Origin: an uncultured Eubacteriales bacterium
Lineage (GTDB): Bacteria; Bacillota; Clostridia; Peptostreptococcales; Anaerovoracaceae
Assembly: GCA_902786855.1 (NCBI GenBank)
Contig: CADAEH010000004.1
Coordinates: 62,001 to 126,000 of the forward strand
Direction: 5' to 3'
DNA length: 64,000 nucleotides
Within the stretch, counting starts at the first letter, position 1, and each line of letters begins with the position of its first letter. The position numbers and the translations under genes are program-made. The notes under the pieces were generated by a model. It had not been told where the DNA came from. It was given only the letters and a program-made list of their open reading frames with translations, and searched no databases. Positions 35,832 through 45,645 of the stretch are shown piece by piece.

Positions 35832-36764
35832 ATGGATTTTGAACATGTCCCGGTACTCTATAGCGAAGTGATCGAAGCACTGAATATCAGACCTGACGGT
35901 ATATACGTCGATGGAACGGTAGGCGGCGGAGGTCATTCTTCGGGAATATGTGAAAGGCTTTCTTCCTCAGGAACCCTGATAGCGGTCGACAGAGATACTG
36001 CAGCACTGAAGGCATCTGAAGCAAGATTGTCGAAATACGAATGCACCCGGAAATTCATACATGCCAACTACAGCGATACTGAAGCGATAGCTGAAGCAGC
36101 AGGAGGTAAGGTGCAGGGGATCCTTCTGGACCTGGGTGTCTCTTCATTCCAGCTCGACAATGCTGACAGAGGGTTTTCATATATGCATGATGCTCCGATG
36201 GATATGCGTATGAACGAGGATGACACCTTCACAGCATACGATGTTATCAACGGATACAGCGAAAAAGAACTGGCCCGGATCATCAGAGAATACGGCGAAG
36301 AAAAGTGGGCTGCCCGTATAGCGCAGTTCATTGTCAGAGCCAGAGCAGAAAGACCTGTCACGACCACAGGCGAGCTGACCGAGATAATCAAAGCAGCTAT
36401 ACCTGCAAGAGCAAGAAGGACAGGACCTCATCCGGCAAAGAGAACCTTCCAGGCTGTCAGGATAGAGGTGAATGATGAGCTCGGACATCTGAGAGATGCC
36501 GTACAGAAACTTCCCGATCTGCTTGAAAGCGGAGGGAGGATAGCAATAATCACTTTCCACTCACTTGAAGACAGGATCGTCAAGGCAGAGTTTGACAGAA
36601 GACTGGATCCATGCACTTGCCCGAAGGAATTTCCGGTGTGTGTCTGCGGGAAAGTCGCAGATGTGAAAAAGGTGACACGGAAACCGATCACACCTTCGGA
36701 GGAAGAACTTGAAAGAAATCCGAGAGCCAGGAGCGCTAAGCTCAGGGTAATCGAAAAACTATAA
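35832..36764 (+). CDS. rsmH: 16S rRNA (cytosine-1402-N4)-methyltransferase RsmH
   Basis: 310 residues, the normal length. SAM-binding motif [13 protein letters not shown] near residue 27, [12 protein letters not shown], the inserted helical domain, and the C-terminal [13 protein letters not shown] are all present. It methylates C1402 of 16S rRNA in the P site. Ribosome site AAGGAG. Second gene of the dcw cluster. Confidence 0.97.
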   Translation: MDFEHVPVLYSEVIEALNIRPDGIYVDGTVGGGGHSSGICERLSSSGTLIAVDRDTAALKASEARLSKYECTRKFIHANYSDTEAIAEAAGGKVQGILLDLGVSSFQLDNADRGFSYMHDAPMDMRMNEDDTFTAYDVINGYSEKELARIIREYGEEKWAARIAQFIVRARAERPVTTTGELTEIIKAAIPARARRTGPHPAKRTFQAVRIEVNDELGHLRDAVQKLPDLLESGGRIAIITFHSLEDRIVKAEFDRRLDPCTCPKEFPVCVCGKVADVKKVTRKPITPSEEELERNPRARSAKLRVIEKL

Positions 36765-36816
36765 ACGTAAGAACTCACTATCAGCTATCACAGTAATCGT
36801 AAGGGGATGCACTGAA

Positions 36817-37230
36817 ATGACACGTACTATGACAGCCGGGGGAGCAATTTCGGCAGGAACCCTCGGTAATTCAACAGCCGGAGTAAGGGTACAGGGACGC
36901 ACAAGATCAAAAAGAGCGTCAAGAAACCTGTTTTTAGCAATATCAGCCATCGTTCTAGCAGTTTTTATCCTTGTAGGACTCAGCGCTTATGCAGCCAGCA
37001 TCCAGCATGCAAATAATGTGCTGATAGAGGAAAACGAATATCTGCAGGCTGAGATCGATTCTCTGAACAGCCAGATAGTAGAGGCAACCAAGATAACTAA
37101 GATCGAAGAAGTCGCAAAACTGAAATATGGCATGGTGTATCCATCTCCGGAAAACTGCATAGTGATCAATGAAGCTTCTGAGAATTCGCAGAATCTGGCG
37201 GTTTCCATAAGGAGCGAAGCATACAACTAG
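36817..37230 (+). CDS. ftsL: Cell division protein FtsL (FtsL/DivIC-type)
   Basis: 137 residues: a basic cytoplasmic tail of about 45 residues, one membrane helix (about 46-66, FLAISAIVLAVFILVGLSAY), then a leucine-zipper-like coiled coil (ENEYLQAEIDSLNSQI) and the short AKLKYGMVYPSPENCI end typical of FtsL/DivIC. It joins DivIB in the divisome core. Sequence conservation in this family is low; position between rsmH and ftsI supports FtsL. A strong terminator follows it. Confidence 0.88.
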   Translation: MTRTMTAGGAISAGTLGNSTAGVRVQGRTRSKRASRNLFLAISAIVLAVFILVGLSAYAASIQHANNVLIEENEYLQAEIDSLNSQIVEATKITKIEEVAKLKYGMVYPSPENCIVINEASENSQNLAVSIRSEAYN

Positions 37231-37252
37231 AGATATATCCCATCTCTGCCAG

Positions 37253-37287
37253 AACCACTGATCCGGGCACGGGATCAGTGGTTTTTT
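37253..37287 (+). terminator. Strong terminator inside the dcw cluster, after ftsL
   Basis: Perfect 12-bp arms (37253-37264 and 37272-37283) over 7 bases, followed by a run of T. It separates mraZ-rsmH-ftsL from ftsI and the rest, which then need their own promoter (TATAAT at 37333-37338). Confidence 0.92.
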
Positions 37288-37371
37288 CATCTAAATGAGG
37301 TATTGTGATTTACCTTGCCATACAAGATGTAGTATAATATCCATGCTCAAAACGATATATGTATAATAGGG

Positions 37372-39528
37372 ATGCCTAAAAGAAAGAATAAGAAACAAAA
37401 GAAGAAAAAAAATACCAACGTGAGGGAAGCAGCGCGTATTCCTGGAAAAGAGAAATACGCATATGGTTCTTTCTCTTTTGATGAGTACGAGGGCGACAAC
37501 AAGGTCGATGTAAAGCGCATAAGAAGGCGCAGGGAAATGGATGTATCCCGCATCACGCCAAAAAACCGCAACAGACTCGTGCTCGGTTTTGCTGTGATCC
37601 TGTTACTTATGACGGCGCTTATCTTCAGGATGGGATACTGGCAGATCGTAAGAGCCGATGAGCTCAGGACCATGGCGGCGCAGATGCAGAAAGTGGATAC
37701 CGAGATAGAACCGGCAAGAGGCAGTATATATGATTCCAGGATGAATACTCTGGCGGAGTCGGTAACAGAGTATGAACTGTACGGTTACTCGCAGTACATG
37801 TATAAAGACACTGAACTGACAGCAACTGAAAAGGCCAGAACAGTCAGCAGGCTTGTTGAGATAACCGGACAGGATCAGGACGAGATCAAGAAAAAACTGA
37901 TGACTGATGAAAACCTGGTCCTGCTTGCCGAAGGCCTGACAAGAGAACAGGTCGAAAAGGCTGAAGAATACTGGGGCAGTCAGGTGTCGGTAAAGACCAG
38001 AGTTGCCAGATATTATCCTAACGGTCCTTTTGCGGCTCAGATCCTTGGAGGTGTCAATGCTGATAATGTGGGCAGATCGGGACTCGAGTATGAATACAAT
38101 TCGGTCCTTGCAGGTGTCAAGGGCAGGACTGTAAGAACTACAGACCGTGACGGGAATACTCTGTCGGGAAGCAAAACAAGGTATTATGAGCCACAGGACG
38201 GGAGCAGTATCGTGACCACGATCGACTCAGTCATACAGAATTTTGTTGAGTCGGCTCTCGAGACAGGCATGAAAAAGACCGGTGCCAGTTCTATTACCTG
38301 TATCGTTATGGATCCAAAGACAGGAGATATCCTTGCTTTGGCCTCGACTCCTGAATTCGATCCGAACAATTCCGCTCAGCCATATGCAAAAAAAGAACTG
38401 GATAAATTCCAGAAAATGACTCCGGAACAACAGACTGAGTATCTCAGCAGAATGTGGACAATAGACGCTGTCAGTACGATATACGAACCGGGATCTACTT
38501 TTAAGCTGATAACAGCGGCTTCGGCCCTTGAATCTGCAACAGCCAACAGCAAGTCCAGATACCAGTGCAACGGGTACATTCATGTTGCGAATTACAATCT
38601 GCGCTGTCTGGGACTGCATGGAGAGCAATCACTCAAAGAAGCTGTCGGTAATTCATGCAACCCGGCACTTGCGAAAGTTGCTCTGGACATGGGGGCAGAT
38701 ACCTTTTACAACTATATCGACATGTTCGGACTGCGCGACAAGACAGGTATAGATCTTCCGGGCGAGACGACATCCATCGTAAAAAATCCTGCAGACATGG
38801 GTGATGTAGATCTGGCGACCACCGGCTATGGACAAGGTATCGCGATCACACCTTTGCAGATCCTCTGCGCCATCAACTGTTTCGGGAACAACGGAGTTCT
38901 GATGAAGCCAAAGCTTGTCAGAAAGGTTCTTGATAAAGATGGAAATGTTATAAAAGAGATACCTGACACTGCCGTACGGCAGGTTGTATCAGAGACAACT
39001 GCTGCTGAGATGTGTGACATAATGGAGTACTATGTATCGGATGCTCAGGGTGATCAGGCATATGTTCCAGGTTACAGGGTCGGCGGAAAAACAGGAACTG
39101 CTAACGTAGTAGAAGGAAGCAGTTACTCGAAGAGTGCTACTAACACATCTTTCGTGGCAATGGCCCCTATGGATGATCCCCAGATATCCATGATATGTAT
39201 TGTGTACAGACCTACCAAAGTACAGTTCGGAAACTGGACTGCGGGACCTATCGTCAGAGAGATCATGGAGAATTCTCTCCAGTATATGGGCGTTGAACGT
39301 GAATACACCAAGGATGAGGCCAAGGCTGCCAAAAAGAATCTGGTCAAAGTACCTGATGTCACAGGTGAGAACAGCAGGACCGCTATCCAGACGCTCAAGG
39401 GCAAAGGCCTGAAATATATCGTAGTTCCTGATGACAACACCGGAAAGAGCTTTGTTGTCCAGGATCAGTTCCCTAAAGCGGGAAAGAAAGTTGAAAAGGG
39501 GTCTTCTGTATACCTATACAGTGACTGA
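37372..39528 (+). CDS. ftsI: Division/sporulation class B penicillin-binding protein with one PASTA domain
   Basis: The 718-residue transpeptidase starts with a very basic tail (RKNKKQKKKKN) and has one membrane helix at about 65-85. A PBP dimerisation domain follows (EPARGSIYDSR). The three penicillin-binding motifs are present: S-x2-K in EPGSTFKLI (about 375), S-x-N in GNSCNPAL, and KTG in GGKTGTAN. One PASTA domain ends the protein (VPDVTGENSRTAIQ to the C-terminus). It cross-links septal peptidoglycan with FtsW. PASTA and length fit PBP2B or SpoVD; the two cannot be told apart by sequence alone. No clear Shine-Dalgarno lies before the ATG. Confidence 0.94.
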   Translation: MPKRKNKKQKKKKNTNVREAARIPGKEKYAYGSFSFDEYEGDNKVDVKRIRRRREMDVSRITPKNRNRLVLGFAVILLLMTALIFRMGYWQIVRADELRTMAAQMQKVDTEIEPARGSIYDSRMNTLAESVTEYELYGYSQYMYKDTELTATEKARTVSRLVEITGQDQDEIKKKLMTDENLVLLAEGLTREQVEKAEEYWGSQVSVKTRVARYYPNGPFAAQILGGVNADNVGRSGLEYEYNSVLAGVKGRTVRTTDRDGNTLSGSKTRYYEPQDGSSIVTTIDSVIQNFVESALETGMKKTGASSITCIVMDPKTGDILALASTPEFDPNNSAQPYAKKELDKFQKMTPEQQTEYLSRMWTIDAVSTIYEPGSTFKLITAASALESATANSKSRYQCNGYIHVANYNLRCLGLHGEQSLKEAVGNSCNPALAKVALDMGADTFYNYIDMFGLRDKTGIDLPGETTSIVKNPADMGDVDLATTGYGQGIAITPLQILCAINCFGNNGVLMKPKLVRKVLDKDGNVIKEIPDTAVRQVVSETTAAEMCDIMEYYVSDAQGDQAYVPGYRVGGKTGTANVVEGSSYSKSATNTSFVAMAPMDDPQISMICIVYRPTKVQFGNWTAGPIVREIMENSLQYMGVEREYTKDEAKAAKKNLVKVPDVTGENSRTAIQTLKGKGLKYIVVPDDNTGKSFVVQDQFPKAGKKVEKGSSVYLYSD

Positions 39529-39553
39529 TCAGATCAGGGGGAATCATACAGCC

Positions 39554-40531
39554 ATGCAGATAACACACTATGCAGCAATAGCCGTAATAGCATTCGCCGT
39601 TTCGATGCTTACAACAGCGCAGATGATACCGTTCCTCAGGAAGAAACAATTCGGCCAGTTTATAAGAGAGGAAGGACCACAGGCCCACCTGAGTAAGGCA
39701 GGCACCCCTACTATGGGAGGGATCGCAATGGTCCTCGGCATAACGGTTGCACTCATAGCCAGCAGTTTTATTACTGGATCCTTTGGCGCAGAAAAGCTTG
39801 CGATACTCCTTAGCATGTATGCTTTTGGACTTGTCGGCTTCATTGATGACTTCAATAAGATTGCCAAGAGGCAGAATGAAGGTCTTACACCAAAACAGAA
39901 ACTCGCACTGCAGCTTCTGTTCGGACTGGCGCTGGCAGTGTTCATGATGGTCAGAGAGGGTACATCGGTACTGATACCATTCGCAGGAATCACTGTGGAC
40001 TTCGGAATACTGTATATACCATTCGTAGTGTTCGTTGAAGTTGCTATGGCTAATTCAGTAAATCTCACCGATGGCCTGGACGGACTCGCATCAAGCACTT
40101 CAGCAATAGTAGCTGCATGTTTTGCAGTAATAGGGATTTTCGTGCTTCCAACGGGGAATGAACCGATGGCTGCGGCTGCCCAGGCGGTGTTCGGAGCTAC
40201 TCTGGGATTTCTGGTATACAATCATTATCCTGCAAGGATTTTCATGGGAGATACAGGGTCGATGGCTCTCGGCGGGGTGTTATCAGCAACTGCAATAGTA
40301 GGACATGTTGAGTGGCTCCTTCCTATAGCAGGAATGATATATGTATGCGAAGCACTTTCAGTTATTATCCAGGTCACATATTTCAAGAAGACCGGAGGGA
40401 AAAGAGTCTTCCGCATGGCGCCGATACATCATCATTTTGAGCTCGGCGGATGGCATGAGACCAAGGTAGTAAGGGTGTTCTGCATATTTACGTTTATCTG
40501 CTGTGTTATAGCCGTACTGTCTGTAATGTAA
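39554..40531 (+). CDS. mraY: Phospho-N-acetylmuramoyl-pentapeptide-transferase MraY
   Basis: 325 residues, ten membrane helices. Family marks: GTPTMGG near residue 53, GFIDDFNK (catalytic Asp pair), NLTDGLDGLA, FMGDTGSMALGG and the HHH motif in PIHHHFELGGW. It makes lipid I. Start at 39554 gives the normal N-terminus with AGGGGGAA about 12 bases upstream. murE and murF, which often stand between ftsI and mraY, are absent. Confidence 0.97.
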   Translation: MQITHYAAIAVIAFAVSMLTTAQMIPFLRKKQFGQFIREEGPQAHLSKAGTPTMGGIAMVLGITVALIASSFITGSFGAEKLAILLSMYAFGLVGFIDDFNKIAKRQNEGLTPKQKLALQLLFGLALAVFMMVREGTSVLIPFAGITVDFGILYIPFVVFVEVAMANSVNLTDGLDGLASSTSAIVAACFAVIGIFVLPTGNEPMAAAAQAVFGATLGFLVYNHYPARIFMGDTGSMALGGVLSATAIVGHVEWLLPIAGMIYVCEALSVIIQVTYFKKTGGKRVFRMAPIHHHFELGGWHETKVVRVFCIFTFICCVIAVLSVM

Positions 40532-40556
40532 TAATTGGATCAAGAGGTATTCTGAT

Positions 40557-41945
40557 ATGGATCACAATGAATTCAGGAATAAACTCAGAAACATGGATGT
40601 GCTCGTTGTCGGCATGGGGAAGTCCGGCAAAGCTGCGATAGAGGCGCTTCTTGAGAACGGAGCGAAGGTATACGCTCAGGACTCTGCAGATGCATCCAGA
40701 ATGGACAAAGAGTTACTTGCTCATCTTGAAAGAGAAGGAGTAGAGACATTTTTTGGTATTGTTCCGGAAGACATGTCTGTATTCGACATGCTCGTACTGA
40801 GCCCCGGTGTCCCTACTGATCTTGCTTTTATCAGAGCTGCAGAAAAAGCCGGTGCTGAGATCATAGGGGAACTTGAACTCGCATACAGATTGACTCCGGC
40901 GCATTTTATCGCAATAACCGGAACAAACGGCAAAACGACTACTACGACACTGGTAGGAGAGATCTTTAAGGCAGCGGGAAGAAAGACATCTGTAGTCGGG
41001 AATATAGGCAATCCTGTTGTCACGGAGGCGATACACGCCGCAGAGGATGACTGGATGGTAACAGAGGTCTCTTCATTTCAGCTTGAGACTGTACGGGAAT
41101 TCAGACCTGCAGTTTCTGCCATACTTAATCTGACACCCGATCATCTCAACAGACATAAGACGATGGAGGCGTACGGAAATGCTAAGGCAAAAGTCGCAGC
41201 GCGTCAGACTGATGACGAGTATCTGGTCATAAATTATGATGACAAAACAGCTCTTGCCCTTGCAAGTCAGAGCAGAGCTACTGTGATTCCTTTCAGCAGA
41301 AAGGAACAGCTGGATAAGGGGGCATATCTGGATGGTTCTGAAATAGTTATCAGGGACCTCAGCGGAAAAGTGCATTGCATAGCGGATGCCGATGAACTCA
41401 GGATCATAGGTGATCACAATATTGAAAATGCTCTCGCGGCGGCTGCTATATGCTTCTTTTCAGGCATAGATCCTGACATAATAGGCAAAGCCACTACAGA
41501 ATTCCCGGGGGTTGAGCACAGGATAGAATTCTGCGGCAGCCTGAACGGAGTCGATTTTTACAACGATTCAAAAGGAACTAACGTTGATGCAGCGGTCATA
41601 GCGATAAAGGCCCTCAGGAACAACATTATCCTTATTGCGGGCGGGGACGGCAAGTCTCAGGATTTCACTGATCTCGCAGAACACCTTAATGGTGCTGTGA
41701 CTGCGCTGGTGCTTCTCGGAAGAGATGCGCCGATAATCGAGGAAGCTGCCCGCAAAGCCGGCTTTACTGAGATATATAACTGCAGCACAATGGAAGAATG
41801 TGTCCGCAAGGCTGCAGATCTTTCAAGGGAAGGTGATAAAGTATTGCTTTCTCCGGCATGCGCGAGCTGGGATATGTATCCTAATTTCGAAGTCCGCGGC
41901 AGGCATTTTAAAACATGCGTGAGAGATATCATTGATCTGGCATAG
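40557..41945 (+). CDS. murD: UDP-N-acetylmuramoyl-L-alanine--D-glutamate ligase MurD
   Basis: 462 residues. N-terminal Rossmann domain (VLVVGMGKSGKAAIE), ATP loop GTNGKTTTTTLVGEI near residue 122, LNLTPDHLNRH, and the C-terminal DSKGTNVDAAV and LLSPACASWDMYPNFEVRG. It adds D-Glu to UDP-MurNAc-L-Ala. Ribosome site AAGAGGT. It lies 25 bases after mraY. Confidence 0.97.
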   Translation: MDHNEFRNKLRNMDVLVVGMGKSGKAAIEALLENGAKVYAQDSADASRMDKELLAHLEREGVETFFGIVPEDMSVFDMLVLSPGVPTDLAFIRAAEKAGAEIIGELELAYRLTPAHFIAITGTNGKTTTTTLVGEIFKAAGRKTSVVGNIGNPVVTEAIHAAEDDWMVTEVSSFQLETVREFRPAVSAILNLTPDHLNRHKTMEAYGNAKAKVAARQTDDEYLVINYDDKTALALASQSRATVIPFSRKEQLDKGAYLDGSEIVIRDLSGKVHCIADADELRIIGDHNIENALAAAAICFFSGIDPDIIGKATTEFPGVEHRIEFCGSLNGVDFYNDSKGTNVDAAVIAIKALRNNIILIAGGDGKSQDFTDLAEHLNGAVTALVLLGRDAPIIEEAARKAGFTEIYNCSTMEECVRKAADLSREGDKVLLSPACASWDMYPNFEVRGRHFKTCVRDIIDLA

Positions 41946-41967
41946 TGGAAAATACTGAAAAAAACTT

Positions 41968-43221
41968 ATGGCACAGGAAAAAGTTATTACAGATAAAAGA
42001 GTAGAAAAGGAAAGGCGCAAGGAACTCCGCCGCAGGATAAAGCAGGAGAAGGCTGAAGCGAGAAAGCTCAGGAATGCCAGCCGAAGGACTGCTGTCAAAG
42101 AGAGCATCGGCGGTGTTGATCTTGTAGTACTTGTAACTGTTGTCCTTTTCTCGCTTTTTGGAACTGCCATGGTATTCAGTGCAGGATATTACCAGACGAT
42201 CAATACCTCGCATCCGAATCCTTTCTATTATCTGATCAGACAGGGTGGATTCGTGGTAACCGGATGGATGCTGATGTATTTATCTTCAAGGGTCGATTAC
42301 CATATCCTGGGCAAACTCGGTTCCGTTTTTCTGGCTGTAAGTATCGGTCTTCTGGTTCTGGTACTTGTAATTGGCCAGAATGTAAACGGTGCTGTCAGAT
42401 GGATCAATCTGGGATTCTTCAGATTTACACCGAGTGAGTTTTCCAAGATCTTTGTCATTATTTTCACCTCGGCATATCTCATCAAGGATCCGAGGAACAT
42501 ACGGACATTCAAAGGCCTTTTTGTGCTTGCTGCTGTAATGGCTGCACATTTTCTGCTGATCATCAGACAGCCTAATCTGTCAACAGCTGTCGTAATCGTT
42601 CTGATCATGATAGCGATAATGGTTGTCGCAGGGCTCAATCTGCTGTATCTGGCTGTACCTATAGCCGGCGCAGTAGCAGGATATTTCTATATTGTTACCT
42701 ACAAGACTCCTTATCACTGGTATCAGAGACTGACAAGCTTTGCAGACCCTTTTGCAGAAAGACAGGGAGACGGTTATCAGGTGGTCCAGGGATTGATCGC
42801 ACTCGGCAACGGAGGACTAAAAGGTCTTGGATTCGGAAAGAGCATATCCAAAAATATGTATCTTCCTGAGCCTCAGAACGACTTCATTCTGGCTATTCTG
42901 GGTGAAGAGCTGGGCTACATAGGATTCGTCCTGCTTATGGCAGCATATATATTTCTTATATTCAGACTTATGATGATAGCGCTTAAAGCGGAAGACAGGC
43001 TTGGTTTCTACCTTGCAACAGGAGTATCAGTAATGCTCGGCTTGCAGGTCATAATCAATGTTGCGGTCGTTACATCATCTATGCCCGCTACAGGCATCAC
43101 ACTTCCGTTCATCAGCTACGGAGGAACATCCATGTGGTCGTTCATGATAGCGATGGGGATAGCGCTCAATGTATCACGAAAACGAAAAGAAAAATCGGAA
43201 GGAAAGGCGGTCACAGAATGA
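41968..43221 (+). CDS. ftsW: SEDS-family peptidoglycan polymerase FtsW
   Basis: The 417-residue protein has an unusually charged N-terminal tail of about 45 residues (KEL, RRRIKQEK, EARKLRN), then ten membrane helices. SEDS marks: LPEPQNDFILAILGEELG with the catalytic Asp equivalent to that of E. coli FtsW, and PATGITLPFISYGGTS near the end. It polymerises glycan at the septum with the class B PBP encoded two genes upstream. Its stop overlaps murG by 4 bases. Confidence 0.95.
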   Translation: MAQEKVITDKRVEKERRKELRRRIKQEKAEARKLRNASRRTAVKESIGGVDLVVLVTVVLFSLFGTAMVFSAGYYQTINTSHPNPFYYLIRQGGFVVTGWMLMYLSSRVDYHILGKLGSVFLAVSIGLLVLVLVIGQNVNGAVRWINLGFFRFTPSEFSKIFVIIFTSAYLIKDPRNIRTFKGLFVLAAVMAAHFLLIIRQPNLSTAVVIVLIMIAIMVVAGLNLLYLAVPIAGAVAGYFYIVTYKTPYHWYQRLTSFADPFAERQGDGYQVVQGLIALGNGGLKGLGFGKSISKNMYLPEPQNDFILAILGEELGYIGFVLLMAAYIFLIFRLMMIALKAEDRLGFYLATGVSVMLGLQVIINVAVVTSSMPATGITLPFISYGGTSMWSFMIAMGIALNVSRKRKEKSEGKAVTE

Positions 43222-44321
43222 GAGTAGTACTTACAGGCGGGGCTACAGGCGGTCATATCTTTCCTGCTCTGGCGATAGGTGACGCGCTGAAGGCCAGGAT
43301 ACCTGACTGCGAGGTAATTTATATTGCGAGCGGAAAACCTCTTGAAAAGTCCATTATTCCCGCTCACGGATATGAACTGTATGAGGTCGAATCGTCACCT
43401 CTTGACAGACGAAATCTGACAAAGGCTGTATCCACAGCTGCCAGAACATTAAAGGGCAGGCACCAGGCTCTCACGATCATGAAAAAATTCAAACCGGATG
43501 TCGTAGTAAGTACAGGGAGCTATGTAAGCGTTCCGGTGGTCCTGGCTGGTCACAGTCTGGGTGCAGCAGTTTATCTGCATGAACAGAATGGATTCCCCGG
43601 TGTGTCCAACAGGATGCTTGCAAGATTTGCTGACAAGGTCTTTCTTGGCTTTGAAGCTGCACGCGAGCATTTCTACGATAAGAACAAGATCATATATTCG
43701 GGTAATCCGGTGAGGAGCGAATTCAGCGGCAGAAACAGAGCTGAAGACCGTAAGACACTGGGGATCCCTGCTGATGATTTAGTTATACTGGTATTTGGCG
43801 GCAGTCTGGGCTCTGAAACGACAAATAGTGTAGGAGAGGCTATAGCAAGAGCCTATGCCGGGAAGCAGGGTTATACTGTTATCTGGGGAACCGGAAGCAT
43901 GTATTACGATGAGATCACTGATAAGTTTGCAAATGAAGGTTTCGCACCTGACAATGTCAGGATCTCTGCTTTCATAAACAATATGCCTGAGCTTCTTTCG
44001 GCTGCAGACATCTCTATCAGCAGGAGCGGTGCACTTTCGACAGCAGAAACAACAATGGAAGGACGCGCTGCGATATTTATCCCGTCACCAAATGTAACAG
44101 CAGACCATCAGTACTATAATGCAAAAGCTGTTGCGGATGCGGGCGGAGCATATATTGTAAGAGATGACGATAATACAGTAAATGATGTAATGAACATCCT
44201 GAAATCACTCGATGCGGACAGAAGTCAGCTGCTGCAGATGGAAACTGCAAGCAGAAGCGTGGCTCCGGTCGATGCTGCTGATATCATAGTTAATACAATT
44301 CTGGAGACATATAAAGGTTGA
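43218..44321 (+). CDS. murG: UDP-GlcNAc--lipid I N-acetylglucosaminyltransferase MurG
   Basis: 367 residues, GT-B fold. N-terminal GGATGGHIFPALAIGDAL, middle HEQNGFPGVSNR, and C-terminal GGSLGSETTN, RSGALSTAETTMEGRAAIFIPSP. It makes lipid II. It starts on ATGA at the ftsW stop. murC and murB, often nearby, are not seen. Confidence 0.96.
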   Translation: MRVVLTGGATGGHIFPALAIGDALKARIPDCEVIYIASGKPLEKSIIPAHGYELYEVESSPLDRRNLTKAVSTAARTLKGRHQALTIMKKFKPDVVVSTGSYVSVPVVLAGHSLGAAVYLHEQNGFPGVSNRMLARFADKVFLGFEAAREHFYDKNKIIYSGNPVRSEFSGRNRAEDRKTLGIPADDLVILVFGGSLGSETTNSVGEAIARAYAGKQGYTVIWGTGSMYYDEITDKFANEGFAPDNVRISAFINNMPELLSAADISISRSGALSTAETTMEGRAAIFIPSPNVTADHQYYNAKAVADAGGAYIVRDDDNTVNDVMNILKSLDADRSQLLQMETASRSVAPVDAADIIVNTILETYKG

Positions 44322-45499
44322 ACGAGGAAGATCTGGAATTAATCGAAAACCAGGAGCCTGAGGCAAATACAGAACAGACTGCTCCCGCGGCAGAGCATAC
44401 GGTCACAGAAACAGTACCGGACGGCTCTGCTGATCTTGGCGTTGATGAAAAGGCTGTTGAGGACCTTTATGTGGATAAAGATACGGATGAGGTATTCCCT
44501 GAAGATGCAGCAGATCTTTCAGATACGATCGTCTCCGGCAGGGGCAGGACTCTGGTAGCTACACAGATGACTCCACATACCATTCAGATCGACGCCTCAG
44601 GTGATACCAGAGAGATGCCCGGGGAAAAAGCAGGTGAGGAGCAGCCGGATGAAAGACAGGAAGAAGCACCTGAAAAAATCAATGACTCTTCCGGCCAGGA
44701 TGTCGATCCTGAAATAGAAGCGATCAAGAATAAGATCCGTGAGCGTAAGAGAGAAAAGATCCGTAAAGCAAGGCGTCGCAGGATAAGATTCTGGCTGGGT
44801 GTTGCATTAGTATTTGCAGTTATCGATGCATTCGCATTCTCGATATCCGGCTTTTTCACTGTAGACTCCATAGAAGTACGGGGCAACAACCGCTATACTG
44901 CAGAAGAGATCATCAATATTGCCCATGCTGTTCCGGGACACAATCTGCTGTATAACCCGGGAAAACAGGAGATCATAAGCTTCCTGGAGCAGAATCCTTA
45001 TATAAAGTCTGCTGAAGTTACCCGGAAGCTCCCTTCGACCCTGGTCATTACCGTCAATGAGAGAGTGCAGGCCTGTGCCTTTAAATATGACGATGATTTT
45101 CTGATCATGGACGACGAGGGGATCCTTCTTAAGAAGACCAGAACCGAGCCGAAAATAACGATGGTCAAAGGCATGATAGTTTCAAAGATCAAGCTCGGAG
45201 AAACAGTAGGCACGGAAAACCAGAAATTGTTCAGCAATACTCTCAAACTGATCAGAGCCATGAATGCCGCAGACATGTATTTTGTCTCAGTAGATATGAG
45301 CACATATGATACGGATTTTCAGGTAAGAGCATATATATATGACAATCTTGTGGTCAGGGGAGAATACGAGAGCCTGATGGCATTCCTTGAAAACGGAAGG
45401 CTCCATAAGATAGTTGAAAAGCTGTTTGAAGACGATGTAAAACGTGGAACGATAATACTCGGGAATGATGGGACCGCTTCTTTCGAACCGGGTATCTGA
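44318..45499 (+). CDS. ftsQ: Cell division protein DivIB/FtsQ
   Basis: The 393-residue protein has an acidic cytoplasmic N-terminus of about 150 residues, one membrane helix (about 163-183), then a POTRA domain (FFTVDSIEVRGNNRYTAEEI) and the beta domain (PSTLVITVNERVQACAFKYDD). It holds FtsL and DivIC in the divisome. The start is a TTG overlapping the murG stop (TTGA) with AAAGG directly before. The cytoplasmic tail is long for the family. An ftsA gene does not follow. Confidence 0.92.
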   Translation: MNEEDLELIENQEPEANTEQTAPAAEHTVTETVPDGSADLGVDEKAVEDLYVDKDTDEVFPEDAADLSDTIVSGRGRTLVATQMTPHTIQIDASGDTREMPGEKAGEEQPDERQEEAPEKINDSSGQDVDPEIEAIKNKIRERKREKIRKARRRRIRFWLGVALVFAVIDAFAFSISGFFTVDSIEVRGNNRYTAEEIINIAHAVPGHNLLYNPGKQEIISFLEQNPYIKSAEVTRKLPSTLVITVNERVQACAFKYDDDFLIMDDEGILLKKTRTEPKITMVKGMIVSKIKLGETVGTENQKLFSNTLKLIRAMNAADMYFVSVDMSTYDTDFQVRAYIYDNLVVRGEYESLMAFLENGRLHKIVEKLFEDDVKRGTIILGNDGTASFEPGI

Positions 45500-45645
45500 C
45501 ACGGCTTATTTACAAGTAATTGTGTTTCGTAAACTAAATTAACGCTAAATATTGTGGTTTTTTGTGGAAAACCTAATGCAATCACACATTATATATGGTA
45601 AGATAACTATATCTATTTATGAGTTCAATGAGGAGGACACACACT